A stretch of 64,000 bases of DNA from Micromonospora sp. WMMD961 (GTDB lineage: Bacteria > Actinomycetota > Actinomycetes > Mycobacteriales > Micromonosporaceae), in NCBI RefSeq assembly GCF_029626145.1, contig NZ_JARUBJ010000002.1:898501-962500 (forward strand), given 5' to 3'. The notes beneath the pieces were generated by a model that was not told the origin of the DNA, did not search any database, and saw nothing but the letters and a program-made list of their open reading frames with translations. Numbering within the stretch: position 1 is the first letter of the stretch; each line of letters begins with the position of its first letter. Of this stretch, positions 33,081 through 41,341 are shown one piece after another. The position numbers and the translations under genes were made by a program.

Positions 33081-34469
33081 GTGGCTATCCTCTCCCCGCT
33101 CCGCAGCAGATCGGCGGCCATCAGTGTGGCGGCCATCGCGGGCACCGCCGCTGCAGCCGTCTGCTTCGCCGTCGGCGGCGCGTCCGCCGGCACGGTGTCC
33201 GGATCGCTCTACCGCGACCCGAGTTCGGCAGTCGTCCGCTGGGTCGCCGCCAACCCCGGCGACTCGCGTGTCGGCGTCATCCGCGACAAGATCGCGAGTC
33301 AGCCGCAGGCCCGTTGGTTCGCCAACTTCAACCCGTCCACCGTGCAGGCGGAGGTCTCCGAGCACATCGGCGCCGCCAACGCAGCACAGCAGATCCCGGT
33401 GCTCGCGGTCTACGAGATCACCAACCGGGACTGCGGCGGAGCCAGCGCGGGTGGGGCGCCGGATCTCAACCAGTACCAGACGTGGGTGTCCAACTTCGCC
33501 AGAGGACTGGGCAACCAGACCGTCCTGATCATCCTGGAGACCGACTCGCTCGCTCTGCTGACCTGCCTGAGCAGCAGTGAAATCAACGCGCGCAACCAGG
33601 CGATCTCGACGGCCACCCGGACCATCAAGTCGGCCAACCCCAACGCCAAGGTGTACCTCGACGCCGGCCACTCGACCTGGAACAGCGCGGGTGAGACGGC
33701 CAACCGGCTCCGGGCGGCCGGGGTGCAGTACGCCGACGGCTTCTTCAGCAACGTGTCGAACTACAACTCCACCTCCAGTGAGGCGAACTTCGGCCGGGCG
33801 GTCATCTCCTCCCTCAACGGCATGGGCGTCTCGGGTAAGCGTCAGGTCATCGACACCAGCCGCAACGGAGGTGCCAGCGGGGACTGGTGCGGCGACGACA
33901 ACACCGACCGGCGCATCGGGCAGTACCCGACGACGAACACCGGCGACGCCAACATCGACGCGTACCTCTGGGTGAAGCCGCCGGGGGAGGCGGACGGTTG
34001 CCGCTACACGGCCGGTTCGTTCCAGCCTGACCTGGCCTTCAGCCTGGCCAACGGCGCACCCAACCCGCCGACGACCACGCCACCTACCACCACGCCGCCG
34101 ACGACCACGCCGCCGACGACCACGCCGCCGACCACGAACCCGCCGACCACTCCCCCCAACAGCACGCCGCCGGCCGGCGGCGGCTGCTACGCGGACGTGG
34201 CGATCAACCAGTGGGCCGGCGGGTTCACCGCGAGCGTGACGGTCACCGCCGGCATGTCGGACATCAACGGATGGACGGTGACCATCGTGCTGCCGAGCGG
34301 TGCCGCGGTCACCGGCACCTGGAACGCCCAGGCCAGCGGCACCAGCGGAACCGTCCAGTTCCGCAACGTGAGCTACAACGGGCGCGTCCCCGGCCGGCAG
34401 TCGACCAACTTCGGCTTCCAGGGCACCGGCACCGGTCCGGGCACGACGGCCACCTGCGTGACCGCCTGA
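33081..34469 (+). CDS. Secreted endoglucanase GH6 with CBM2
   Basis: A 462-residue cellulase. The signal peptide (about residues 1-37) ends near GGASAG. The GH6 barrel follows, with IPVLAVYEITNRDCGGASAG, LIILETDSLALL (usual EPDSLA, here ETD; the Asp is the predicted general acid), LDAGHSTWNSAGE, VIDTSRNGG and WCGDDNTDRRIG, and LWVKPPGEADG. A Pro/Thr linker of about 35 residues joins a C-terminal CBM2 (INQWAGGFTASVTVTAG). GTG at 33081 has AGGAGG 9 bp upstream; the earlier in-frame GTG at 33060 precedes that ribosome site. A CebR-type box is just upstream. Confidence 0.92.
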   Translation: MAILSPLRSRSAAISVAAIAGTAAAAVCFAVGGASAGTVSGSLYRDPSSAVVRWVAANPGDSRVGVIRDKIASQPQARWFANFNPSTVQAEVSEHIGAANAAQQIPVLAVYEITNRDCGGASAGGAPDLNQYQTWVSNFARGLGNQTVLIILETDSLALLTCLSSSEINARNQAISTATRTIKSANPNAKVYLDAGHSTWNSAGETANRLRAAGVQYADGFFSNVSNYNSTSSEANFGRAVISSLNGMGVSGKRQVIDTSRNGGASGDWCGDDNTDRRIGQYPTTNTGDANIDAYLWVKPPGEADGCRYTAGSFQPDLAFSLANGAPNPPTTTPPTTTPPTTTPPTTTPPTTNPPTTPPNSTPPAGGGCYADVAINQWAGGFTASVTVTAGMSDINGWTVTIVLPSGAAVTGTWNAQASGTSGTVQFRNVSYNGRVPGRQSTNFGFQGTGTGPGTTATCVTA

Positions 34470-34485
34470 TCCACCCGATGCCGCG

Positions 34486-34518
34486 GCCCGGCGCGGAGGA
34501 ACACCCTCCGCGCCGGGC
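34486..34518 (+). terminator. Hairpin terminator after cellulase
   Basis: A perfect 14-bp stem (GCCCGGCGCGGAGG with CCTCCGCGCCGGGC), loop AACAC, 16 bp after the GH6 stop. The 215 bp beyond it hold no recognisable gene. Confidence 0.8.
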
Positions 34519-34733
34519 CCGTCGCCGTCCGGCGGTACGAGGCGGCCCGACGCTCGTTGGTCGCCGGCCGCCAGCACCCGGGCCGGGCACCGCCGGCACG
34601 GCGTGTCGGCCATCGCCCGGCTGGAACTGGCCCGGACGCTTCGGGAACTGGACGCGTCGCCATCGCTCCGGACGGCACGGCCTACGTGACCTTCGCGTCT
34701 CTCGACAGGTCGCCGCACGTCCGACGGCTCGCC

Positions 34734-35123
34734 TCACGGCCGGATAGGCGTGCTCGGGCGTCGACGACCGAGGTGGAAGGCCGCGCCCGCGACCAGCGCG
34801 GCCACGACGATCAGTGCGGCGAAGACCGGGTGCATGTCCTTGGACAGGCTCGGGGCGCGTTCGGGCCCGATGGCCCAGAGGATCAGTGGTGTGGCGTAGG
34901 CGGCGGCGAGAGCGACCGTCCAGCGGCGTATTCCGCGGAGATGGGCGTGCCGCAGGCTGACGATCAGCGCAAGGGTGACCGGGACGATTGCCAGCATGGC
35001 GAACTGGCCGATGACCAGGACCGGGACCGCCCAGATCGAGATGATGGCGGTCCGGTCCGCACGCCGGGCGCTGCCTTCCTGACTGTGGGGAAGTGAGGTG
35101 GAGGGCATGGTCGTCCCCGTCAT
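34734..35123 (-). CDS. Small membrane protein, second gene of TetR-linked pair
   Basis: A 129-residue protein with about three to four membrane helices (IISIWAVPVLVIGQFAMLAI; VTLALIVSL; WTVALAAAYATPLILWAIG; VFAALIVVAALVAGAAFHLG). ATG at 35123 overlaps the stop of the upstream membrane gene (ATGA), so the two are coupled and may form a complex. I do not recognise the family. Likely controlled by the divergent TetR regulator. Confidence 0.65.
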   Translation of the reverse strand: MTGTTMPSTSLPHSQEGSARRADRTAIISIWAVPVLVIGQFAMLAIVPVTLALIVSLRHAHLRGIRRWTVALAAAYATPLILWAIGPERAPSLSKDMHPVFAALIVVAALVAGAAFHLGRRRPSTPIRP

Positions 35124-35548
35124 CGGGCCGGGTTGGTGGTCGCGGGACGCCACGCCAGCCAGCCGCGACACAGCACGTAGGCCGCCGCGACGACGGCAAC
35201 GAGCCCGAAGTCGATGATGGCCGACAGGCGTGCCTCAGGGACGTCTCCGATCAGCGCGCCGAACACGACGAGAGCGGCTTTGCCGACGAGCACGACCTCC
35301 CAGACACCGGCCGTTTGGCGCGGCCTGACCGCGAGCAGGGCAAAGAGCGCGGCGAAGATGCCGAAGCTGGACACTCGCCAGCCTTCGATGAACAGACGGT
35401 CGTCGCTGGCGTTGATGGTGAGCAGCACGCCGTTGACGAACGCGACGCCGGTGGCGAGGGAGGCGAGGGCCGCCAGCCCACGGCCGGCGAGGTCTGCGCG
35501 GTGGGTGGGGGTGGCGATGTCGATTCGGGTAGCAGTCGCGGCGGTCAT
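35120..35548 (-). CDS. Small membrane protein, first gene of TetR-linked pair
   Basis: A 142-residue protein with four predicted membrane helices (GLAALASLATGVAFVNGVLL; FGIFAALFALLAV; VVLVGKAALVVFGALIG; IIDFGLVAVVAAAYVLC). It lies first in a two-gene unit divergent from a TetR regulator, with a strong palindromic operator between them. Function unknown. Confidence 0.7.
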   Translation of the reverse strand: MTAATATRIDIATPTHRADLAGRGLAALASLATGVAFVNGVLLTINASDDRLFIEGWRVSSFGIFAALFALLAVRPRQTAGVWEVVLVGKAALVVFGALIGDVPEARLSAIIDFGLVAVVAAAYVLCRGWLAWRPATTNPAR

Positions 35549-35575
35549 GAGGGAGTCTCCTTCTCTGGAAACGAA

Positions 35576-35601
35576 TGTAAACTTACAACCGTTAACTTAC
35601 A
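35576..35601. promoter_or_regulatory. TetR operator between membrane pair and regulator
   Basis: TGTAAACTTACA is a perfect 12-bp inverted repeat. It is followed after four bases by a second half-site TTAACTTACA. Placed between divergent starts, 28 and 30 bp away. Confidence 0.7.
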
Positions 35602-35630
35602 TGGTCGCCTAACACCTGTAAAGTCAACGT

Positions 35631-36248
35631 GTGACCACACCGCGAACACGGGCCCGCAACAAGCGCGGCGAAGGTGCTCAGTTGCGTGACGAGATCGTCG
35701 ACGCCGCGATGAAGCTGCTGGAGGACGGCACACCGCAGAACCTGACCCTGCGGGCGGTCGCCCGGCAGGCCGGCATCTCCGCACCGTCGATCTATCCGCA
35801 CTTCCCGGACCTGGACTCGATTCTGCTCGCGGTCGCGCAACGCGCGTTCGGCATCCTGGAGCAGGAACTGGGCGTACCGGATGACGCGGATCCGGTCGAC
35901 CGCCTGCGCGCGATCTGCGCGGTCTACCTGACCTTCGCCGAACACCGGCCCCACCAGTACCGGGTGATGTTCGGTGCCGTTTGGGATGCCGGGCAGGCCC
36001 TTGAGCGGGCCCCGGCCATGGCGGACGAGCTCGCCGTTCTCGGCATGGGAGCCTTCGAGATCTTCCGGCGTACGCTCGCCGACTGCGTTGCGGCGGGACG
36101 GTCGGCCAGCGCGGACCCCTTCGGCGACGCGACGGCCCTCTGGGTCGGGTTGCACGGGTTCGCCCAGCTCCAGGTGGCGGCGCCATTGTTCCCGTGGCCA
36201 CCGGAGCTGCGCGACTCCGTCATCGACCGGCTGGCGCTGCTGCGCTGA
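35631..36248 (+). CDS. TetR/AcrR-family regulator with WHG-type C-terminal domain
   Basis: A 205-residue repressor. Helix-turn-helix: LTLRAVARQAGISAPSIYPH (residues 44-63). The C-terminal domain has YLTFAEHRPHQYRVMFGAVWD and ALWVGLHGFAQLQ, the Trp-His-Gly signature of the WHG subgroup. It begins with GTG at 35631 beside the palindromic operator and is divergent from two small membrane genes, which it probably represses. Confidence 0.9.
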   Translation: MTTPRTRARNKRGEGAQLRDEIVDAAMKLLEDGTPQNLTLRAVARQAGISAPSIYPHFPDLDSILLAVAQRAFGILEQELGVPDDADPVDRLRAICAVYLTFAEHRPHQYRVMFGAVWDAGQALERAPAMADELAVLGMGAFEIFRRTLADCVAAGRSASADPFGDATALWVGLHGFAQLQVAAPLFPWPPELRDSVIDRLALLR

Positions 36249-36320
36249 CGGCGAGGCCGGCCGGACCCCCTCGCCAGACTGTGGTGTCCGAGTTCATCGA
36301 CCCGAACACCTTCCGCTGAA

Positions 36321-37151
36321 TCAGCCGATGCCGTCGACCGCGGCCCTGAGTGCATTGATCGACGGATCCCAACTGAAGTTCAGGACGGGGATGCCGGAAG
36401 CGGCAGCGTTGCTGTCGCTACCAAGGACCACCGCCCGGGGCTTACCGGTGCCCTGGGGCACCACCAGGTACCAGTTTCCCTTCACGTTCGCGATGAACAC
36501 TTCGTCTACCTCCTGGTCGGGCGGGTTCGGAGTGGTGACGTCTCCGACGTAGGTCTCGAAATCGACAGTCGCGCGGAAATTCGTCGGACTGCCGGTGTTC
36601 AACCACAGACTCGTGTGCACATGCGGTCCGACACCCGAGTCACTGCCGTTCGCCGAAGCGCCGGAGTACGCGATCGTCTGGCCTCGCGACACGCGTCGAC
36701 CCGTGGAGACGGCGATCGACGACAGGTGCAGGTGCCGGGTGTAGTTGCCGTCGTCGTGGGCCATCCCCACGACCCGCCCGGTCGCGGTGGAGGTGTCGGT
36801 CTTCACGTAACGGATCGTGCCGTTCGCCGCGGCCACGACGGGAGTGCCGATGCCGACCGCGTAGTCGGTACCCGGCTCACCCGAGGGCGGCGTCCGGTTC
36901 CGGTGATCCTGCCAAGAGCTGGAGATCCGGACATCTCCGCACGGCCGCTGATAGCTGCCAGCGGCCTGGGCTGAGCCGGGCAGCAGACCAAAGGCGGCCG
37001 ACACCCCGGACGCCGCCAACGCGGCGCCGGTGAGGAACCCCCGCCTCGAGAGCCCTCGCAGGTAGGCGATGCCACCGAGATCCTCGGGCCCCAGATCGCC
37101 GTAGCTGGCGTTCCGGGAAAGGTCGGGGGGCGGCTCCTCGTTGAGGATCAT
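36321..37151 (-). CDS. Tat-exported M23-family peptidase homologue
   Basis: A 276-residue secreted protein. The N-terminus carries a twin-arginine signal (LSRRGFLTGAALAASG, residues 34-49). The middle is an M23/LytM domain: GTDYAVGIGTPVVAAANGTI, RHLHLSSIAV and GPHVHTSLW with the HxH pair. The first zinc ligand, normally H-x-G-x-D, reads E-P-G-T-D, so the site may be altered or inactive. The last 70 residues form a separate domain (EVFIANVKGNWYLVVPQGTG). Probable role in cell-wall cleavage or binding. Confidence 0.82.
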   Translation of the reverse strand: MILNEEPPPDLSRNASYGDLGPEDLGGIAYLRGLSRRGFLTGAALAASGVSAAFGLLPGSAQAAGSYQRPCGDVRISSSWQDHRNRTPPSGEPGTDYAVGIGTPVVAAANGTIRYVKTDTSTATGRVVGMAHDDGNYTRHLHLSSIAVSTGRRVSRGQTIAYSGASANGSDSGVGPHVHTSLWLNTGSPTNFRATVDFETYVGDVTTPNPPDQEVDEVFIANVKGNWYLVVPQGTGKPRAVVLGSDSNAAASGIPVLNFSWDPSINALRAAVDGIG

Positions 37152-37402
37152 CGATGAAATTTAGGGCCATCGTCCGTTGCGGGGCAAGCCCGGAGTTGGT
37201 GTTTCGGATCTGAGGGCTTCAGATGCGGTCCGTCCCGGTGGGCCTCCTCGCGCGGTGGGCCGGCGTGCTCAGCCGCCCGTCGAAGGAGCGGTGACCGGCG
37301 CTCATCCTGGTCCTGCCACTACCAGGAAAACCAGGACCCGGACCCCGCCCGCTGGTTGAGTGACAGTGGTTGCCGTAAGCGTGATCGGAAGAGGGGACAG
37401 AG

Positions 37403-38350
37403 ATGACTGAGCGAATCACCACCCCGTTCGGTTTCACCTCGACCGCCGACGAGGTCATCGCCGGGGTCGATCTCACCGGTAGGCGGGCTGTCATCACCGG
37501 AGGGGCTGCCGGGATCGGCGTGGAGACCGCCCGCTCGCTGGCCGCCGCCGGTGCCGAGGTGGTGCTCGGGGTCCGCCGGGTGGCCGCCGGTGAGCAGGCC
37601 GCCGCCGACATCGCCGCCGCTATCGGCGCGGACCGGGTCACCGTCCGTGAGCTGGACCTGGCCAACCAGGAATCGGTACGCCGATTCGTCGCCGACTGGG
37701 ACCAGCCGTTACACATCCTGGTCAACAACGCCGGGATCATGGCGCTGCCGGAGTTGGAGCGCACCGCCGAGGGCTGGGAGATGCAGTTCGCCACCAACTT
37801 CATGGGGCACTTCGCGTTGACCGTCGGCCTGCACGACGCGCTCGCCGCCGCCGGAGGGGCGCGGGTCGTGTCGGTCAGTTCCAGTGGCAACCTGTTCTCC
37901 CCGGTGATCTTCGACGATCTGCACTTCGCGTTCCGTCCGTACGACCCGTTGCTGGCGTACGGGCAGTCCAAGAGCGCCGAGGCGTTGCTCGCCGTCGAGG
38001 CGACCCGCCGCTGGTCCGGCGAGGGCATCTACGCCAACGCGTTGAACCCCGGAGCCATCGCCACCGGCCTGCAGAAGCACACCGGAGGGCTGCGTACCCC
38101 GAAGGAACGGCAGAAGACCCCGCAGCAGGGTGCCGCGACCTCGGTGTTGCTCGCCGCGTCCCCGCTGCTCGACGGCATCGGCGGTCGCTACTTCGAGGAC
38201 TGCGCCGAGGCGCCGGTGGTGACCGAACGGCCGGCCGACTACAGCGGTGTGGCCGCGTACGCGGTCGACCCGGGCAACGCCGAGCGGCTCTGGAACGTGG
38301 CGTCGGACCTGATGACGGCCGGCGCGACGACGTCGGGTGGGGCCCGATGA
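37403..38350 (+). CDS. Short-chain dehydrogenase/reductase (SDR)
   Basis: A 315-residue SDR of the retinol-dehydrogenase-like type. The cofactor motif is AVITGGAAGIGVETARSLAA (TGxxxGIG). NAG is in ILVNNAGIM. The catalytic Ser lies in VVSVSSSGNLF and the active Tyr/Lys in YGQSKSAEALL (Y-x3-K). A well-placed GAGGGGACAG precedes ATG 37403. The stop overlaps the start of a truncated dehydrogenase-like gene. The 250 bp before it contain no other gene. Confidence 0.93.
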   Translation: MTERITTPFGFTSTADEVIAGVDLTGRRAVITGGAAGIGVETARSLAAAGAEVVLGVRRVAAGEQAAADIAAAIGADRVTVRELDLANQESVRRFVADWDQPLHILVNNAGIMALPELERTAEGWEMQFATNFMGHFALTVGLHDALAAAGGARVVSVSSSGNLFSPVIFDDLHFAFRPYDPLLAYGQSKSAEALLAVEATRRWSGEGIYANALNPGAIATGLQKHTGGLRTPKERQKTPQQGAATSVLLAASPLLDGIGGRYFEDCAEAPVVTERPADYSGVAAYAVDPGNAERLWNVASDLMTAGATTSGGAR

Positions 38351-38586
38351 ACGCCGCTGGTCTCATCGGCCTCGGCGATCAGGGCGCGCCGATGGCGCGG
38401 GCGGTCGGCGGCGGGTACGACCTGCACGTCTGGGCCCGCCGACCGGAATCGCTGCGGACACTCGACACAACCGGGTTCACCGTCGCGGACAGTGTCGCGG
38501 CGCTCGCCGGTGCGGTGGACGTCCTGCTGCTGTGCCTGCGTGACGACGACGACATCCTCGATCTGCTGGAGTTTCTCCGCTCCTGA
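38347..38586 (+). pseudogene. Truncated beta-hydroxyacid dehydrogenase (NAD-binding N-terminus only)
   Basis: Seventy-nine residues with a clear start of a 6-phosphogluconate/3-hydroxyisobutyrate dehydrogenase: LIGLGDQGAPMARAV (GxGxxG) and DVLLLCLRDDDDI. Intact members have about 290 residues; this one stops after FLRS and the following DNA encodes an unrelated gene on the other strand. It overlaps the SDR stop (ATGA), so it was once the second gene of that operon. The lost catalytic domain makes it a probable pseudogene. Confidence 0.75.
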
Positions 38587-38627
38587 CACGTGGCCGGACC
38601 GTCGCACGTCAGGATGCGTACCGGGGA

Positions 38628-39203
38628 TCAGGCGCGTCGGCCCCACAACGGCAGCAGCGGCGGCAGGTCCCCCAGTATGGCCGTCGAGCGGCGGTCGGGG
38701 CACGCCTCGGGGGGCTCACCAGGCATGGAGCGGCCGTACTGGTCGGGCAGATTTCCCCAGCCGCCGACGGGGCGCGGAGCGCGCGGCGGCGCGGGACAGG
38801 TGTCGGCGGCACGGCTGACCGTACACAGATGCGTCCAGTCCTCACCGAGGTCGAACACGTAGGCGAACGACATCCCGGGGCGCAGCATCTCCAGCCGGCA
38901 GGACCGGCCGTCACGGGTGCCCGGAAAGGCGGGACCCGCCCGCCAGGCCGACAAGCTCACCTGCACCCCGCCGGGCAGGACGAACATCCGCAGGTGACCC
39001 AGGTCCCAGCGGCCGAAGGCGACATCGACCGCCTCGGCGAACTCCGCGAACGTGTGCGCCGCACTGGCCGCGAAAACCCGACCGGGCCGCGGCCACCAGT
39101 CCCGGCCGCGCCCCGTCACCAACTCCACCGCAATCGACAACGCCTCCGCCGAAGCCTCCCCGGCGCGCGCGGCTGGCACGACGTCAGCGCCCATCCGGCC
39201 CAC
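38628..39203 (-). CDS. pRiA4b ORF-3-like (IS1096 passenger TnpR-type) protein
   Basis: A 191-residue protein. FAYVFDLGEDWTHLCTV and WDLGHLRMFVLPGG match the pattern of the pRiA4_ORF3 domain (D-x-GD-x-W-x-H). The family is spread on plasmids and IS1096-like elements and has no proven function. Its 3' end abuts the truncated dehydrogenase, so an insertion here may have removed that gene's end. No transposase or inverted repeats are visible nearby. Confidence 0.65.
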   Translation of the reverse strand: MGRMGADVVPAARAGEASAEALSIAVELVTGRGRDWWPRPGRVFAASAAHTFAEFAEAVDVAFGRWDLGHLRMFVLPGGVQVSLSAWRAGPAFPGTRDGRSCRLEMLRPGMSFAYVFDLGEDWTHLCTVSRAADTCPAPPRAPRPVGGWGNLPDQYGRSMPGEPPEACPDRRSTAILGDLPPLLPLWGRRA

Positions 39204-39618
39204 CGAACACCGCCGCCACCAGCGCGACGCCGGTCACCACCACCGCACCGGCAGCCACCTCGACACCCAACGGCGTCGGCCCACCATCGGCAACACGCCC
39301 AGGACCCCGATCGACACTCACCGCATGCCTCCACCAGCCCGGGCCCGCGCATCGGACCCGCCGTGACATCCATGTCAGCCCCGCCGGCCAGCCACCGTCG
39401 ACGACTTTCACGCGACCGCTACGACCATCGCGCGAATTTTCACGGCAATCCGACGGCCCCCGTGCCGACGAACGGCAAACGCCATCAGGAGGCGGCCAAC
39501 CACAGACCCCACACCGCGCAGTGAGACGGGCGGCCGGCGAAACCCTCCATATCGGGAAACGACGCTCTCCGCGAACAGCCTCGGCGGACGAGTGCCTCGG
39601 CCCCGGATCGCCGACGTA
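39204..39618. other. Intergenic stretch without recognisable gene
   Basis: About 415 bp. The open frames are His/Arg/Pro-rich and match nothing I know. I see nothing that looks functional. Confidence 0.5.
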
Positions 39619-40341
39619 TCAGGGCCGGCGTACGGCCCGGACCACGTCCAGTGGCCCGACCTCGCCGGTCAGGCCGGCGTCGGTGAGCTCAGCGAGCAGA
39701 ACGCGGGCCGACGTGACGTACCAGCGGTATGCGGCATGGTCCTCGCGTACCGGGGTGCCGTCGGCGTCGCGGACCCGGTAGCGCATCCGCCAGGTCACCG
39801 TGTCCGGGCCGGACGGTTCGGCGGACCCGCCGCCCTCGTACGTGTGGCGGCCGACCCGCACCGTGCTGAAGGTGGAGTAAGGAATCGGCACGGGTTCTGT
39901 CGGTGGTTGCAGGTTGATCACCAGCGGTGCGCCGGGTGCGAGGCGCTCGGCCACCCGGCGCAGGAACGTGCGCCGTCCGTCGGGATCGAGGTGGCCGATC
40001 ATGTTCATCGCCAGGACGGCACCGAGGCGGGCCGGTAGGTCGACGCCGAGGGCGTCGGCCGCGACGACCGTGACCCGCTGGCGCAGGTCGGGCCGGGCGG
40101 CCATCCGGGACAACAGCACCGCCCGCAGCACCGGCGACGGTTCCACCGCGACCACGTCGGCGCCGGGGACGGCCGCGGTGAGCACCTCGGTGCCGAGGCC
40201 GCTTCCCGCCCCAACGTCGAGCAGGGCCGCGTCACCGACCGCGCCGCGCAGCGCCTCGGTCACCGGCGTGCGCAGGGCCTGCCAGGCCGGCTCGCTGAGC
40301 AGATGCAGGTACTCACCGGAGATCGCGTACTCGTCGCTCAC
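39619..40341 (-). CDS. SAM-dependent methyltransferase, Zur-linked
   Basis: A 240-residue class I methyltransferase. The SAM site is LLDVGAGSGLGTEVLTAAVP (motif I), with VVAVEPSP (motif II) and VLAMNMIGHLDPDGR (motif IV). A Zur-type box lies 15 bp upstream of its ATG, so it should be made under zinc starvation. Methyltransferases are repeated companions of Zur regulons in actinobacteria, but their substrate is unknown. It stands downstream of, and in the same direction as, the His-rich protein gene. Confidence 0.88.
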   Translation of the reverse strand: MSDEYAISGEYLHLLSEPAWQALRTPVTEALRGAVGDAALLDVGAGSGLGTEVLTAAVPGADVVAVEPSPVLRAVLLSRMAARPDLRQRVTVVAADALGVDLPARLGAVLAMNMIGHLDPDGRRTFLRRVAERLAPGAPLVINLQPPTEPVPIPYSTFSTVRVGRHTYEGGGSAEPSGPDTVTWRMRYRVRDADGTPVREDHAAYRWYVTSARVLLAELTDAGLTGEVGPLDVVRAVRRP

Positions 40342-40355
40342 CCCGCCACCATAGT

Positions 40356-40368
40356 GGAAATGATTTCC
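40356..40368. promoter_or_regulatory. Zur box (methyltransferase promoter)
   Basis: GGAAATGATTTCC, a perfect 13-bp palindrome matching the core of the actinobacterial Zur consensus TGAAAATGATTTTCA. Confidence 0.75.
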
Positions 40369-40443
40369 GTTAGCACCTCCTGTGGGGTGGGCCGCACCGC
40401 AGGGGCGCGCCCCACGGGTGGACCGCTCGTCCCGGAAGGAGCC

Positions 40444-40896
40444 TCAGTGCTCGTCGTAGTGGCCGGCGTGTGCCGCGTGTCGGTGGCCGTGGTGGATGTA
40501 GTCGAGGTGGTCGCCGTGCAGCACCGGCGAGTGACCGCAGCCGTCGCCGTGGACGTGGTCGTGCTCCTCGGCGGCTACGTGCTCGCCGGAGGCGCACTCG
40601 TCGTAGTGGTCGTCGTGTGCCTGGTGCACGTGCCCGTCGTGCAGGTAGTCGGTGTGCCCGTCGTGCGCGACGGCAACGTGCCCGCATCCGTCGCCGTGGC
40701 GGTGTTCGTGCTGCCCGGTGGGGCGGTGGCCGTCGGTGCTGCACTCGTCGTAGTGCCCGTCGTGGGCGTGGTGCAGGTGCCCGTCGTGCAGGAAGTCGAC
40801 GTGTCCGAGGTGCTCCACGCTGGGGTGCCCGCACTCCGGTCCGTGGGTGTGGCGGTGCTCGTCGGTGTGGGTCGGGTGCATGGTGCCGGTGCTCAT
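40444..40896 (-). CDS. Histidine-rich metal-binding protein
   Basis: A 150-residue cytoplasmic-type protein with no signal peptide; 40 residues are His (27%) and five are Cys. It contains about three imperfect repeats with the pattern H-G-x-x-C-G-H, then DYLHDGHVHQAHDDHYDEC, the last copy losing the Cys. The acidic, His/Asp/Tyr-rich character fits storage or chaperoning of Zn, Ni or Co. CAGGAGG precedes ATG 40896; longer upstream extensions run into a decayed methyltransferase on the other strand and lack a ribosome site. Neighbouring Zur boxes favour zinc, though none is directly upstream of it. Confidence 0.82.
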   Translation of the reverse strand: MSTGTMHPTHTDEHRHTHGPECGHPSVEHLGHVDFLHDGHLHHAHDGHYDECSTDGHRPTGQHEHRHGDGCGHVAVAHDGHTDYLHDGHVHQAHDDHYDECASGEHVAAEEHDHVHGDGCGHSPVLHGDHLDYIHHGHRHAAHAGHYDEH

Positions 40897-40962
40897 CTGG
40901 TCCTCCTGAGATCGCTTCGTCTCCAAAATACATGCAATAGTGCGCACCTTTTTACTGATTGC

Positions 40963-41076
40963 GAATACCGGGAGGTCGACGTGCGGGTGGGCGACGCCCA
41001 GCAGCCAGGCTTCCCGGCCGGCAGCTTCGACGCGGTCCTGACCGGGCTGGTCGTCCTCCTGCTGCCGACCCCGGGC
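40963..41076 (+). pseudogene. Methyltransferase fragment
   Basis: Thirty-eight codons resembling the middle of a SAM methyltransferase: VRVGDAQQPGFPAGSFDAVL followed by TGLVVLLLPTPG, matching motif II-IV of the family. There is no start, no SAM-binding motif I and no C-terminus. It lies between the His-rich gene and a Fur remnant, and is evidently debris of an older copy of this zinc locus. Confidence 0.6.
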
Positions 41077-41122
41077 AGGCCCTTCAAGCGCACGCGCGGC
41101 TGCTCCACCCGGCAGACCGAGC

Positions 41123-41284
41123 AAACACCACCACCATCAGGTCTGCGGCGAGTGCGGGCGCACGGTGGAGGTGGCCGGGCCCGCCGTGGAGCGGTGGGCC
41201 GAACAGGTGGCCGCCCAGCGCGGCTTCACCGAGGTGGGGCACACCCTGGAAATCTTCGGCGTCTGCGCGGAGTGCGCCCGCTGA
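41123..41284 (+). pseudogene. Fur/Zur-family C-terminal fragment
   Basis: Fifty-three codons plus stop in a different frame from the preceding fragment: HHHHQVCGECGRTVEV and GHTLEIFGVCAECAR, which is the metal-binding and two-CxxC dimerisation end of a Fur-family repressor. The DNA-binding half is missing. An intact zur-like gene follows on the opposite strand, so this is a dead paralogue. Confidence 0.75.
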
Positions 41285-41341
41285 CCTCCGCCGGGAGGGA
41301 CAGTGATCTGCCCTGCCTCGACCCGCTCCGCGACGCCGTCC

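Noticed and set aside
38590..38862. A plus-strand continuation of the truncated dehydrogenase
   Set aside because: None of the frames shows the substrate-binding or catalytic Lys region of that family; the minus-strand pRiA4b-like gene fits better.
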